Assembly (NCBI GenBank): GCA_031378805.1
Contig: JANNEO010000121.1
Location: 39,276 to 103,275 of the forward strand
From: JADCCX01 sp031378805
GTDB taxonomy: Bacteria > Pseudomonadota > Alphaproteobacteria > Rhizobiales > Beijerinckiaceae
Reading direction: 5' to 3'
DNA length: 64,000 nucleotides
The translations under genes were made by a program, and so were the position numbers. The notes below the pieces were generated by a model. That model was not told the origin of the DNA and ran no database searches. It saw nothing but the letters and a program-made list of their open reading frames with translations. Below are positions 16,029 through 25,420 of the stretch, one piece after another (positions within the stretch are counted from its first letter, which is position 1; every line of letters starts with the position of its first letter).

Positions 16029-18881
16029 TCAGCGTGTTCCGTCGACCGTGGCCGTCGATCCGGTGACCTGACGGTAGTTCAATTGGCCAAGGTGCTTGAG
16101 CTCCAGGCGGAAGAAAACGGTGCTGGCCGTTGTCCGCGCCGCACCAATGTTTTCCGCCAATGCACGACTGTAGGTCACGGCGAAGGTCGTGCATTCATCG
16201 ATGTAGCCGATACCGAGGGAATATGATGTCATGCGGAACGGCGAACGATCATATTTGAGCGGAATGGTTGTATTGCCATAATACCTCAGAAGCTCTGCAT
16301 AATCCCGATCATAGGTATACCGATCCAGATCGAAGTTGACGCTGCCCGTGGTGTACCAGCTGTTGGGCAATTTCAGCGTGTTGCTGAAGGAAACGCCTTC
16401 CCTGCGGCGCACGAAACCGAGATCTGGCTGTGCTTCCTGACGGGCATACAGGATGCTCGATGTCAGATCGCCGATTGTACCTGATGCCGACACTTCAAGT
16501 CTCTGCAGCTTGAGGCTGGCATCATCGAAACGCCCACGGGCAATGAAGCTGACCTGCTTGTTGGGCGAATAGGCGAAGCGCGCAACATAATCCGAACGGT
16601 TCTTGTCGAGGCCGGAATTCATGCCCGTATTGACCTGGTCGGTGCCAAAGAGGCCATCGGATTTGAAGGAATTGCGGCCCGCCAGATGATAGGACTGGCC
16701 GACGAGGGCATTCATGTAGCCGCCATTGGTGAAGGTGGTCGTGAACTGCGCCCCTGCATTGGCGCGCACGCCGCCTTCGGTGCGGTCGTAGCCAGAGAAG
16801 CGATTGAGCGAGAACAGGTTGCTGTCACTGAACACGAGGCTTTGGGAATCCTCGTTGGGTGACTTGCCAATCCGCTGTTCATTGGGACTGGCGATGATCT
16901 GCGCGATCGGCTCGAACAAATGTGTGCCCCAGGAGGAGCTGGCGACCAGCGGATAGCGGTATTCCAGCCCGATGCTCGGCATGGCCTGCACGCTGGTGTC
17001 GCTCGCTGCAAGGAAATTGGTCTGCTTGTCGTTGCCGAAGATGGCATTGCCATTCAGCCGATAGGGATCGCTGGAGTATGAGGTCGTGTTCAGCGTGTGG
17101 TTCTTCACGTCGAGCTGCGCACTGACAAATGGTGTCCAGACCTGACCCAACGGGTCGATGAAGTTGCGCCGCCAGGACACCACCGCACTCGCCCGGTTCA
17201 TGATGCCAGCCGCACCGCGCAACAGGCAGTCTCCACGCTGATATCCCCGATTGGGAACCAGGTTGTTGGGGCTCTTGAGCCCACCAGGATTGGCGAGAGG
17301 CACCGTTGGATTGGGCAAGCCAAGCAAGGTAGGCGGCAGGCCATTGCCACAACCATAGCCCTGGGAGATGGGAACATTACCCACGTAATACCCAAACAGG
17401 CCGCTTGGCCCGAACCATTGCGACGGGCTTTGGGTCGATGAGCCAAAACGTCGACCACCATTGGCGGTCGGGAGCGCGTAATAGTCCGCTGTTTCCCGTG
17501 ACAGGCTTGTGATGTTCACATCAACCGCCAGTTCGCCACCGATCACGCCGCCGGGTTGGAACCGGCGGTTGTAGTCGATGACAGGATGCACCACCGGCAA
17601 TTGCTTTTGCCAGTCAAATTGGGTCAGCCCCTGAATGTAGCTCGCGGTCGCATCGAAATAGGCCCGTTCCGTCTGGCCCCTCAGATAGACCGATGACACG
17701 GATTCCTTGAAGTAGGTGAGCTGCACGCTCTCCGATTTCACACGGTAGTTGCCGACGAAATACTTGTCCGTCAGCAAGGCCACATCCCAGCCGAATTTCC
17801 AGTTCTTGTTGATCAGGAACTGGCCTGTTGTCTCGACACTGCCGCGGAAGACACGTTTGTCGTTAGTGCCCGTGGACAAATCCCGCCAATCGGACGGGTT
17901 TGTCGGGTCAACCTTGTTGCGCGGAAGAGCTGTGGCTGGGTTGACCCGGTTAGGCCCCGCAGGCCCAGGCAGGAATGCCCCTGGATCAGCCTGGAAGATG
18001 CCAGTGGCGCGGATGTTGTAGACGCCTGTTTCCAACCGGTGACGCCACTCGACCTCGTTCAGCATACCCTGCTTTGTCAGGGCGGACGGCGTCCACAGCA
18101 CGTCGTAATGCGGGGCAGGTGCCCAGTAGATCGGCAGCGACACACGATAGCCGGTCGCCGAACTGCGGGAATAGCGTGGCGTCAGCAGGCCGGACTTGCG
18201 CGTCACAGTCGGATCGGGCGCAGAAAAATATGGGATATAGGCGAGCGGCAGACCGAAGAACTCAAGCCGCGCATCCTCATAATAGATCATCTGCTCGGAA
18301 TTCTTGGCGATGATCCGTGCCGCCTTCACCTGCCACAGCGGCGGCTTGTCGGGATTGTCCTTGCAGGTCTCACAGGCCGTGTAGATGCCGCGCTCGAACA
18401 CTGTCGTTTCGCCATCCGTGCGCTCGCCGCGAGCCGCGCTGATGCGCTGCTTGTCCGGAGACACCACCCGAAGCGTATCGATGAACCCGTCCTTGAAATC
18501 GTCGGTCAGCTCGAACTTGTCGCTGTAGATCGTGTTGCCATTGGCTTCGACCAGTTTGGCATTGCCCTCGGCATAGACCCGTTTGGTGTTGCGGTCGTAG
18601 GTGACGCGGTCGGCCTCGAGAATGCGTCCCTGATAATAGAGCTGCACGTCACCGCGCGCTTCAACGAGATTCTTGTCGTTGTTGTAGACGATTTCGCGTG
18701 CATCAACGAGCAATCGGCTCTTCTGCTGCGATGAACGCTGGGTCAATTGATCATTCAGGGTCTGGGACAGCACAGGCGTGCAAAGGGCCTGGCCAAGGAC
18801 AGCCAGAAAAACAGACCCCGCCACTGCTCCAAGCAAGCGGCTTTTGCGTGACGGTGCCAGGCTGGTGAAACCGCCTGTCAT
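16029..18881 (-). CDS. lptD: LPS-assembly protein LptD
   Basis: A 950-residue outer-membrane protein. A signal peptide (about residues 1-39) is followed by the OstA-like jellyroll domain (about 60-200: REIVYNNDKNLVEARGDV, ILEADRVTYDRNTKRVYAEGNA) and a long C-terminal beta-barrel. It takes LPS from the LptA bridge and, with LptE, inserts it into the outer leaflet. A Cys pair in YTACETCKD could join the disulfides this family needs. Its ATG overlaps the lptG stop (TAATG), and lptF-lptG-lptD-surA read as one operon. Confidence 0.95.
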   Translation of the reverse strand: MTGGFTSLAPSRKSRLLGAVAGSVFLAVLGQALCTPVLSQTLNDQLTQRSSQQKSRLLVDAREIVYNNDKNLVEARGDVQLYYQGRILEADRVTYDRNTKRVYAEGNAKLVEANGNTIYSDKFELTDDFKDGFIDTLRVVSPDKQRISAARGERTDGETTVFERGIYTACETCKDNPDKPPLWQVKAARIIAKNSEQMIYYEDARLEFFGLPLAYIPYFSAPDPTVTRKSGLLTPRYSRSSATGYRVSLPIYWAPAPHYDVLWTPSALTKQGMLNEVEWRHRLETGVYNIRATGIFQADPGAFLPGPAGPNRVNPATALPRNKVDPTNPSDWRDLSTGTNDKRVFRGSVETTGQFLINKNWKFGWDVALLTDKYFVGNYRVKSESVQLTYFKESVSSVYLRGQTERAYFDATASYIQGLTQFDWQKQLPVVHPVIDYNRRFQPGGVIGGELAVDVNITSLSRETADYYALPTANGGRRFGSSTQSPSQWFGPSGLFGYYVGNVPISQGYGCGNGLPPTLLGLPNPTVPLANPGGLKSPNNLVPNRGYQRGDCLLRGAAGIMNRASAVVSWRRNFIDPLGQVWTPFVSAQLDVKNHTLNTTSYSSDPYRLNGNAIFGNDKQTNFLAASDTSVQAMPSIGLEYRYPLVASSSWGTHLFEPIAQIIASPNEQRIGKSPNEDSQSLVFSDSNLFSLNRFSGYDRTEGGVRANAGAQFTTTFTNGGYMNALVGQSYHLAGRNSFKSDGLFGTDQVNTGMNSGLDKNRSDYVARFAYSPNKQVSFIARGRFDDASLKLQRLEVSASGTIGDLTSSILYARQEAQPDLGFVRRREGVSFSNTLKLPNSWYTTGSVNFDLDRYTYDRDYAELLRYYGNTTIPLKYDRSPFRMTSYSLGIGYIDECTTFAVTYSRALAENIGAARTTASTVFFRLELKHLGQLNYRQVTGSTATVDGTR

Positions 18882-19969
18882 TATCCGTCCTCTTGGTGCA
18901 ACAAAACGTATGTCCCGAGCAGGCTTCCGATTATCGCGGGGAACCAGGCGGCCACAGGTGCGCTAAGCAGACCCGCAGCTCCCAGATCTTCCGCAATCTG
19001 AGTGCAAACATAAAGCACGAAGCCGGCAATCACGCCACCCAAAACGAGCTTTGCGACCCCGCCAAATCGGAAGAATCTTAATGAAACACTAGCAGCGATG
19101 ATAACCATTGCGATGAGCAAAAAAGGCCGAGCCAGCAGGCCCTGATACCGCAGCCGATAGCGGGTGGCGTCAAGACCCGCAAGCTCCAGTTGGCGGATGG
19201 TTGCCGGGAGTCGCCAGAAGGACACATTTTCCGAGCTTCCAAGCGCCTGGCGCACCTCGTCGCGGGTGAGGTTGGTGGCCAGCAGATAGACGCCCGCCTG
19301 CTGCGGCTCGATGTCGACCGACAGGATGCGCGCGTTCTCGAGACGCCAATATCCCTTGTGCAACACGGCCGATTCGGCCTCGACGCGCTCCAGCAGCAAC
19401 CCCGCTTTGTCGAACACGAAGACGGTGACAGCGCCCAGCTGCGTTCCGTCGACAAGGCCGGGCGAACCACGCATGATCGAGCTGCCGTCGACCGAGAGCT
19501 GTCGCACGAAACGGCTACGCGTCGCCTGCTCGTTCGGCCTCGAAAAAATGCGCGTTTCCAGCTGTTCGGCGCGTCTTTTCAGGTTGACCGCGAGGGGATT
19601 GTAAAGCGTCATCGCGGTCAGGCCGATCAGCATGGCCACGATCACGGGCGGAAAACCGAACTGCCATACCGAAACGCCGCTGGCCCGTGCGATCACCAGT
19701 TCCAGCTTGCGGCTGAGTGTCAGGAATGCCGCCAGGCTGCCGAAAAGCACGGCAAACGGCAATATCTGCTCGGCGATCATCGGCGTGCGGAAGAAGGACA
19801 AGCGGGCCAAGGTCAGGGTGCTGACGTCGACGCCTTCGCCAGCGCGTCGAATCAGTTCGACGAGGTCGATCAGGAATATCAGGCCAAACACGGTCACGAA
19901 GACCGCGCCGATGGTCTGGAGAAAGCGCAATGACAAATACCGCCCGAGGGTGAAGCCAATGCCGATCAT
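18881..19969 (-). CDS. lptG: LPS export permease LptG
   Basis: A 362-residue YjgP/YjgQ-family inner-membrane protein with six expected membrane segments around a periplasmic jellyroll. With LptF and the ATPase LptB it extracts LPS from the inner membrane. The start at 19969 was chosen because its ATG overlaps the lptF TGA (ATGA) and it begins the first hydrophobic region (MIGIGFTLGRYLSLRFLQT). lptB is not in the window. Confidence 0.93.
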   Translation of the reverse strand: MIGIGFTLGRYLSLRFLQTIGAVFVTVFGLIFLIDLVELIRRAGEGVDVSTLTLARLSFFRTPMIAEQILPFAVLFGSLAAFLTLSRKLELVIARASGVSVWQFGFPPVIVAMLIGLTAMTLYNPLAVNLKRRAEQLETRIFSRPNEQATRSRFVRQLSVDGSSIMRGSPGLVDGTQLGAVTVFVFDKAGLLLERVEAESAVLHKGYWRLENARILSVDIEPQQAGVYLLATNLTRDEVRQALGSSENVSFWRLPATIRQLELAGLDATRYRLRYQGLLARPFLLIAMVIIAASVSLRFFRFGGVAKLVLGGVIAGFVLYVCTQIAEDLGAAGLLSAPVAAWFPAIIGSLLGTYVLLHQEDG

Positions 19970-21138
19970 CGAAAGGCCAATTGCCTGCCGCGTGCCACCC
20001 ACATTTCGATCAGGTCAACCGCCTTGAGGAAGATCTTTGGCGTATGGGTAACGCCAGCCATCGAACGCCAGGAGATAACCCCCGCAATCATGGTTGCACC
20101 GATTGGCACAAGGTAAATCAGCGGCGTCCAGAACGCCGACCGAGAGGCCAGTCCAGACGCGCCAAATCCTGCGATTCGCAGGGCCACCATGGCGATGACG
20201 GCGACAGCAATCGCCGAACCGCGACCCTGCCGTGTTGTCTTGGCGCCGCCCAGTGCGGCAAAGCCGATCATCATGCAGGCCAACGGATAGATGGGGTTGG
20301 CAAAACGCTCATGCAGCTCGGAGCGAAACCGTCCTGACTGAAGCCTCACATAGGTATCGCTCTGATCCGCGTTGATCAGGTCGAATGTGCTGCGTTCGCG
20401 GGGTTTGTAAACGACCTTCTCCCCGTCGGCACCAAACTGGTCGAGATCAATGGCGTAGCGGTCATAGGCCACGATCGCATTGTCGCGCGATGCCGCTTGC
20501 TGCCGATGGACGCTGCCACTTTCCAGGATGATATAGGCTGAGCCGTTGCTTTCCACGATCTGTCCGCGTTCGGCGAGATAGGTCGATTGCTTGGTGGGGT
20601 CGCGCGCGTCATGGATCAAAATTCCAAGCATGGCCCCGCCAGGGCTTTTCTCGCGGAAATGGAAGGTGATGCCCTTGTCGATGGTTGTGAAACGACCTTC
20701 CTGAAGGAATTTCGTCACGACGTCGGCGCGAATTTTGGTCAGCATGTCGCGCAGGGATCGAAAGCTGTCCGGCATGGCAAAAATCGTAATGTAACCAACC
20801 ATGATAGCAACCATGATCGTCAGCAAAAACAATGGCTTGGCGACCTTGATGGGAGCCATTCCGGCGGCATTCATCACGATCAATTCGCTGTCGGTGTTGA
20901 GCTTGTTCAGGGCGTAGAGAACCGCTGCAAAAAGAGCGATAGGTGCAATGATCATGACCAGCGCGGGCAGCGTCAGCAGGGTCACCTGGAGAAACACCAG
21001 GATGGTTTGTCCCTTGCCGGAAACGAGATCCATTTCGCGGATTGCGGAGGATATCCAGATCACGCCGGTCAACGCTGTCAGGCACAGCAGGAATGCGGAA
21101 GCGGCGGTACGGAAAATGTACCGTTCCAGCAGGTTCAT
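19966..21138 (-). CDS. lptF: LPS export permease LptF
   Basis: A 390-residue partner of LptG of the same family. The N-terminus MNLLERYIFRTAASAFLLC matches the usual start of LptF; the in-frame extension to 21327 is hydrophilic and overlaps the pepA promoter region, so I excluded it. Three membrane segments precede and three follow a periplasmic region (about 130-270). First gene of the lptF-lptG-lptD-surA-rsmA operon, divergent from pepA with 212 bp between start codons. Confidence 0.93.
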   Translation of the reverse strand: MNLLERYIFRTAASAFLLCLTALTGVIWISSAIREMDLVSGKGQTILVFLQVTLLTLPALVMIIAPIALFAAVLYALNKLNTDSELIVMNAAGMAPIKVAKPLFLLTIMVAIMVGYITIFAMPDSFRSLRDMLTKIRADVVTKFLQEGRFTTIDKGITFHFREKSPGGAMLGILIHDARDPTKQSTYLAERGQIVESNGSAYIILESGSVHRQQAASRDNAIVAYDRYAIDLDQFGADGEKVVYKPRERSTFDLINADQSDTYVRLQSGRFRSELHERFANPIYPLACMMIGFAALGGAKTTRQGRGSAIAVAVIAMVALRIAGFGASGLASRSAFWTPLIYLVPIGATMIAGVISWRSMAGVTHTPKIFLKAVDLIEMWVARGRQLAFR

Positions 21139-21350
21139 CCCGAGCAGCTTCAGAACCAAGCGACAACCCTTCGCGCCTCCCCATCGGGCGCTTCGACCTT
21201 TCGTCAACTGAAGCTTCATGGCTATTCCATGACCCCTGCGCAAGCGTGGATTTCCGACTTCGCCGCATTGACAGGCCATGACCAACCCGCCACCTGTCAG
21301 TGGATGCATGTGGTGCGGGCTTCGCAACAGCAGTTAGGGACGCGACGATA

Positions 21351-22838
21351 ATGGGACTGACATTGACATTGAGCGTGCAAACCTTTGGTCCAATCCCGGC
21401 CCAAACCATGGTGTTGCTGACGACAGATTCCCTTGCGCTTCCCGATCAGGCGACGCTCACGGCCTCGGCGAAAGAGGCTATTCAGCGGCTCGCCACCATC
21501 GAGAAATTCAGTGGCAAGGCGCAATCTTCCCTTGCTGCCACTGGGCTGTCTGAACTGCCCTGCGAAAGGCTGATGATCATCGGTCTGGGCAAAGACGCTG
21601 AACTCGCCAAGACGGATTGGGTGACCACCGGTGGGCTGATTGCAGGCAAGCTGAAGGCAGGTTCCGTTTCTGTCGTGGCGGGCATAGCAGGCACGCCACT
21701 GACGCCTGTCCAGGCCGCTGATCTTGCGCTTGGCATGAGGATGCGCACCTACAGTTTCGACCGCTACAAGACCAAGAAAAAGGACGAGGACGCCGCCGGA
21801 ATCATCGCCGTCACCCTGCATGTGGATGATGCGAGCGCTGTGAAGAAGGCGTTGAAATCCCGCAATGCACTGGCCGACGGCATCGATCTCGCCCGCGAAC
21901 TCGTCAACGAGCCCCCTAACGTGCTGACGCCGGAAAGTTTCGCCAAACGTGCGAAGGCGCTGGAGGATATTGGCGTCGATGTCGAAATTCTTGGCGAAAA
22001 AGAGCTGAAAAAGCTCGGAATGCGGGCGCTGTTGGGCGTTGGCGCGGGATCACAGTACGAAAGCCAGGTGGCGATCATGCGCTGGAACGGCGCCAAGGAT
22101 GCCAAGGCGCAACCCGTGGCCTTCGTCGGCAAGGGCGTGACGTTTGATACCGGCGGCATCTCGATCAAGCCAGCGGGCGGCATGGAGGACATGAAGGGCG
22201 ACATGGCGGGCGCGGCCTGCGTGACCGGCCTCATGCACGCACTGGCGGCCCGCAAAGCCAAGGTCAACGCGATTGGCGTGATTGGCCTGGTCGAGAACAT
22301 GCCGGACGCCAAGGCGCAGCGCCCTGGCGATATTGTGACGTCGATGTCGGGCCAGACCCTCGAGATCATCAACACGGATGCCGAGGGCAGATTGGTGCTG
22401 GCAGATGTGCTTTGGCACACGCAAGCGGCCTTCAAGCCGAAATTCATGGTCAATCTGGCAACATTGACCGGCGCGATCCTGGTGGCGCTTGGGCAGGAAC
22501 ACGCGGGGCTTTTCTCGAACAACGACGAGCTTTCTGAGCGGATCACGGCAGCAGGCAAGACCACGGGCGAGCGGGTGTGGCGGATGCCGCTCGATCCGGC
22601 CTACGACAAGATCATCGATTCGAAATTCGCCGATGTGAAAAACTCGGGCGGGCGCTACGCGGGATCGATCACTGCGGCGCAGTTTCTCCAGCGTTTCGTC
22701 AATGACTGCCCCTGGGCACATCTGGATGTTGCGGGAACGGCGATGGCGGCCAATCAGACCGAGATCAACCGCAGCTGGGGCCCGGGTTGGGGGGTAAGAT
22801 TGCTGAACCAGCTTGTTGCCGATCACTATGAAGACTGA
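21351..22838 (+). CDS. pepA: Leucyl aminopeptidase PepA (M17 family)
   Basis: A 495-residue two-metal aminopeptidase. The C-terminal catalytic domain carries the M17 signature NTDAEGRLVLADVLW and the preceding metal-binding region KGVTFDTGGISIKPAGGMEDMKGDM. It removes N-terminal residues from peptides in the cytoplasm; in E. coli it also acts in site-specific recombination. Start at the ATG 21351. The gene is divergent from lptF and followed by holC after 16 bp, the usual alphaproteobacterial arrangement. Confidence 0.96.
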   Translation: MGLTLTLSVQTFGPIPAQTMVLLTTDSLALPDQATLTASAKEAIQRLATIEKFSGKAQSSLAATGLSELPCERLMIIGLGKDAELAKTDWVTTGGLIAGKLKAGSVSVVAGIAGTPLTPVQAADLALGMRMRTYSFDRYKTKKKDEDAAGIIAVTLHVDDASAVKKALKSRNALADGIDLARELVNEPPNVLTPESFAKRAKALEDIGVDVEILGEKELKKLGMRALLGVGAGSQYESQVAIMRWNGAKDAKAQPVAFVGKGVTFDTGGISIKPAGGMEDMKGDMAGAACVTGLMHALAARKAKVNAIGVIGLVENMPDAKAQRPGDIVTSMSGQTLEIINTDAEGRLVLADVLWHTQAAFKPKFMVNLATLTGAILVALGQEHAGLFSNNDELSERITAAGKTTGERVWRMPLDPAYDKIIDSKFADVKNSGGRYAGSITAAQFLQRFVNDCPWAHLDVAGTAMAANQTEINRSWGPGWGVRLLNQLVADHYED

Positions 22839-22854
22839 AAATACAAGGGGATAG

Positions 22855-23301
22855 ATGGAAATACTCTTCTATCACTTGCAAAACAGCACGCTGGAACAGG
22901 CCCTGCCAGGATTGCTCGAGAAAACGCTCTCACGCGGCTGGAAGGCCGTGGTCAGAGTCTCGAGCGACGAACGCATGAAGGCGCTTGATGATCACCTGTG
23001 GACCTTCAGCGACGAAAGCTTCCTTCCCCACGGTATCGATGCTGATGCCAACATTGCCGCGTTGCAGATCATCTTGTCGCTATCCGATGCGCGATTCAAT
23101 GATGCCGAGGTGATGTTCGCCGTGGATGGCACCGACCTTCCGCAATCCGCAGGTTGGACCCGGGCCGTCCTGATGTTCGCAGGCAACGATCCTGAAGCGC
23201 TCGACAAGGCGCGTTCAGCATGGAAAGCGGTGAAGGCAACCGGGCAGGATGCAACATATTGGCGCCAGGATGATTCAGGGCGCTGGGCAAAAATGGCCTA
23301 A
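22855..23301 (+). CDS. holC: DNA polymerase III chi subunit HolC
   Basis: A 148-residue HolC. Features seen are the N-terminal MEILFYHLQNSTLEQALP, WKAVVRVSSDERMKALDDHLW, the SFLPHG motif and the C-terminal ATYWRQDDSGRW. Chi links the clamp loader to single-stranded DNA-binding protein. AAGGGGA lies just before the ATG. It is probably co-transcribed with pepA. Confidence 0.93.
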   Translation: MEILFYHLQNSTLEQALPGLLEKTLSRGWKAVVRVSSDERMKALDDHLWTFSDESFLPHGIDADANIAALQIILSLSDARFNDAEVMFAVDGTDLPQSAGWTRAVLMFAGNDPEALDKARSAWKAVKATGQDATYWRQDDSGRWAKMA

Positions 23302-23420
23302 TCTATTTTTGGCACGCCTTTGCGATTTTGCATTCGAGGATTGCTCAACTGACCAAAGTAGAAGACGTTCCAGTCTTGTGGTCATCAGGTTGGATGATTC
23401 GATAAACAGTAGGAATTCCA

Positions 23421-24143
23421 ATGAAGAAATACATCGCAGAAATGTTTGGCACGGCAGTGCTGGTTTTCGTGGGTTGTGGCGCTGTTGTTGCTGTCAATCT
23501 GCTTGGCATGGGGTTGACACCTCCAGCAGCGATGGGTGTGTCCGTGCAAACCCAGGGCATTGTTGCCATCGCGCTGGCCTTCGGGCTTTCGGTTACGGCG
23601 ATGGCCTATTGCATAGGCCCTGTCTCGGGCTGCCATATCAATCCCGCAGTCACGGTGGCACTTTGGGCTGCTGGTCGCTTCGACAGCAAGGACGTGCCGG
23701 GCTACATCATCGCGCAATGCATTGGCGGCTTCATCGGCGCGGGCCTCCTGGCTACGATTCTGCTGGGTAAAACGGGTGGATATGCGATTGCGGGAGGCGT
23801 CTTCGGGCAAAATACGTTCACCGGCTGGTCAGTGACCTCTGCTTTCCTCACTGAGTTCCTGGCGACAATGATCTTCACTGCCGTCATTCTCGGCGTGACG
23901 CAGGCCAAGGCAGGCTCCGGCCTCGTGGCTGGATTGGTGATTGGTTTGACGCTGGCTTTGCTGCATCTTGCCTTCGTTCCGATTACCGGCAATTCGCTGA
24001 ACCCGGCCCGCACGCTGGCGCCCAACATCTATGTGGGAGGCGCGGCCCTGCAGCAACTCTGGCTTTACATCGTTGCACCACTCGCGGGCGGCTTCGTGGC
24101 AGGCACGCTGTTCAAGATGAAGGTGCTCTCGGCAGAAGACTGA
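23421..24143 (+). CDS. aqpZ: Aquaporin Z
   Basis: A 240-residue MIP-family channel with six membrane segments and both pore half-helices: HINPAVTVALWAAGRF (first NPA) and SLNPARTLAPNIY (second NPA followed by the filter Arg). The length and sequence fit AqpZ-type water channels better than glycerol facilitators, which carry a longer insertion and an Asp after the second NPA. AGGAATTCCA precedes the ATG. The gene ends at its own terminator hairpin before ndk. Confidence 0.93.
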   Translation: MKKYIAEMFGTAVLVFVGCGAVVAVNLLGMGLTPPAAMGVSVQTQGIVAIALAFGLSVTAMAYCIGPVSGCHINPAVTVALWAAGRFDSKDVPGYIIAQCIGGFIGAGLLATILLGKTGGYAIAGGVFGQNTFTGWSVTSAFLTEFLATMIFTAVILGVTQAKAGSGLVAGLVIGLTLALLHLAFVPITGNSLNPARTLAPNIYVGGAALQQLWLYIVAPLAGGFVAGTLFKMKVLSAED

Positions 24144-24179
24144 ACGCCTGGCCAAAGGACAATCCTTGCAGGAATGATG

Positions 24180-24208
24180 ACGCGCGGGTATGGACCCCGC
24201 GCGTTTTC
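24180..24208 (+). terminator. Factor-independent terminator after aqpZ
   Basis: ACGCGCGGG (24180-24188) and CCCGCGCGT (24196-24204) form a perfect 9-bp stem around a seven-base loop, followed by TTTTC. It lies 36 bp past the aqpZ stop codon. Confidence 0.75.
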
Positions 24209-24234
24209 AATTCCCCACACAAGGAAGTTTACCC

Positions 24235-24657
24235 ATGGCCGTTCAGCGGACGTTTTCCATCATCAAGCCCGACGCCACGCGCCGCAACCTCACCGGTGCA
24301 GTCAACGCCATGATCGAGGGCGTCGGCCTGCGCATCGTGGCGCAGAAGCGCTTGCACATGACCCCTGCCCAGGCAGGTGCATTCTACGCGGTCCACAAGG
24401 AGCGTCCATTCTACGGTGAGCTGGTGCAGCAGATGTCGGCGGCTCCGGTCGTCGTGCAGGTGCTGGAAGGCGATAACGCCATCGCCCGCTACCGTGAAGT
24501 CATGGGCGCCACCAATCCGGCAAATGCTGCCGATGGCACCATCCGCAAGGCGCACGCCCTGTCGGTGGGCGAGAACACGGTGCATGGTTCCGATGCGCCG
24601 GAGACGGCAGCCATCGAGATCGCGCAGTTCTTTTCGGGCAATGAAATCGTCGGCTGA
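24235..24657 (+). CDS. ndk: Nucleoside diphosphate kinase
   Basis: A 140-residue NDK. It starts MAVQRTFSIIKPDATRRNL and carries the active-site histidine in NTVHGSDAPE, plus the RPFYGELVQQM segment. It balances nucleoside triphosphates by phosphate transfer through the phosphohistidine. The ATG at 24235 is preceded by AAGGAAG and begins the conserved N-terminus; the longer frame from 24190 overlaps the aqpZ terminator. Confidence 0.97.
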   Translation: MAVQRTFSIIKPDATRRNLTGAVNAMIEGVGLRIVAQKRLHMTPAQAGAFYAVHKERPFYGELVQQMSAAPVVVQVLEGDNAIARYREVMGATNPANAADGTIRKAHALSVGENTVHGSDAPETAAIEIAQFFSGNEIVG

Positions 24658-24680
24658 TCCAGCCCTGGCATTTCAAATCG

Positions 24681-24708
24681 AAAGGCGGGCTTTGGCTCGC
24701 CTTTTTTG
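24681..24708 (+). terminator. Factor-independent terminator after ndk
   Basis: AAAGGCGGGC and GCTCGCCTTT pair over ten positions (one G-T) around TTTG, and the stem runs into a run of T. It lies 24 bp after the ndk stop codon and separates ndk from plsY. Confidence 0.85.
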
Positions 24709-24812
24709 TTGGGCGAGGCTTTTTTCTTTGATTTTTCGGAGGAAAATCCCGCAAATACAGGCCTTCTCGCGCAGCAATCTCCTGCTACGCTAGCAACAGA
24801 GGCGAAAAGTCG

Positions 24813-25415
24813 ATGCCCGATATGTTGAACTGGCCGATTGCAACCCTGGCGTTGGCCTTCGGCTACCTGCTGGGATCCATTCCTTTTGGCATGATCCTGA
24901 CACGGCTTGCTGGAACGCAGGACATCAGGTCCATCGGCTCGGGCAGCATCGGAGCCACCAACGTCCTGCGCACGGGACGTAAAGGCTTGGCCGTTGCGAC
25001 TATGCTCGGCGATGCCCTCAAGGGCACCGCCGCAGTGTTGATCGCCGGGATGTGGGGACCGTGGGCTGCGATCATCGCAGGCCTAGGCGCATTCCTCGGA
25101 CATCTTTTCCCGGTCTGGCTCAAGTTCAAGGGTGGCAAGGGAGTTGCGACCTATCTGGGTGTGCTGCTTGCTCTGTGGTGGCCCGGCATCCTGGTTTTTG
25201 CCGCGGTCTGGCTGACAACGGCCTATCTCTCGCGGTATTCCAGCCTTTCCGCACTGCTCACCTGTCTCGTGGTGCCCGTTGTGCTCTATATCTATGGCTT
25301 GACCAGCATTGCAGGTCTCTTTGCCGTCCTGACGATCCTGATCTTCGTGATGCATCGGGCCAATATCAGCCGCTTGCTTTCGGGCACCGAAGGCAAGATT
25401 GGCCAGAAAGGCTAG
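24813..25415 (+). CDS. plsY: Glycerol-3-phosphate acyltransferase PlsY
   Basis: A 200-residue integral membrane enzyme with about five membrane segments and the motif GSGSIGATNVLRTGRKGLA. It transfers acyl groups from acyl-phosphate to glycerol-3-phosphate, the first step of phospholipid synthesis. Further motifs are GDALKGTAAVL and FKGGKGVATYLG. AGAGGCGAAAA precedes the ATG. dprA begins five bases after its stop, so the two are coupled. Confidence 0.95.
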   Translation: MPDMLNWPIATLALAFGYLLGSIPFGMILTRLAGTQDIRSIGSGSIGATNVLRTGRKGLAVATMLGDALKGTAAVLIAGMWGPWAAIIAGLGAFLGHLFPVWLKFKGGKGVATYLGVLLALWWPGILVFAAVWLTTAYLSRYSSLSALLTCLVVPVVLYIYGLTSIAGLFAVLTILIFVMHRANISRLLSGTEGKIGQKG

Positions 25416-25420
25416 CTGAC

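Noticed and set aside
25052..25420. N-terminal extension of DprA by 123 residues
   Set aside because: The extension overlaps plsY in another frame and has no DprA-like sequence; the ATG at 25421 has a ribosome binding site.
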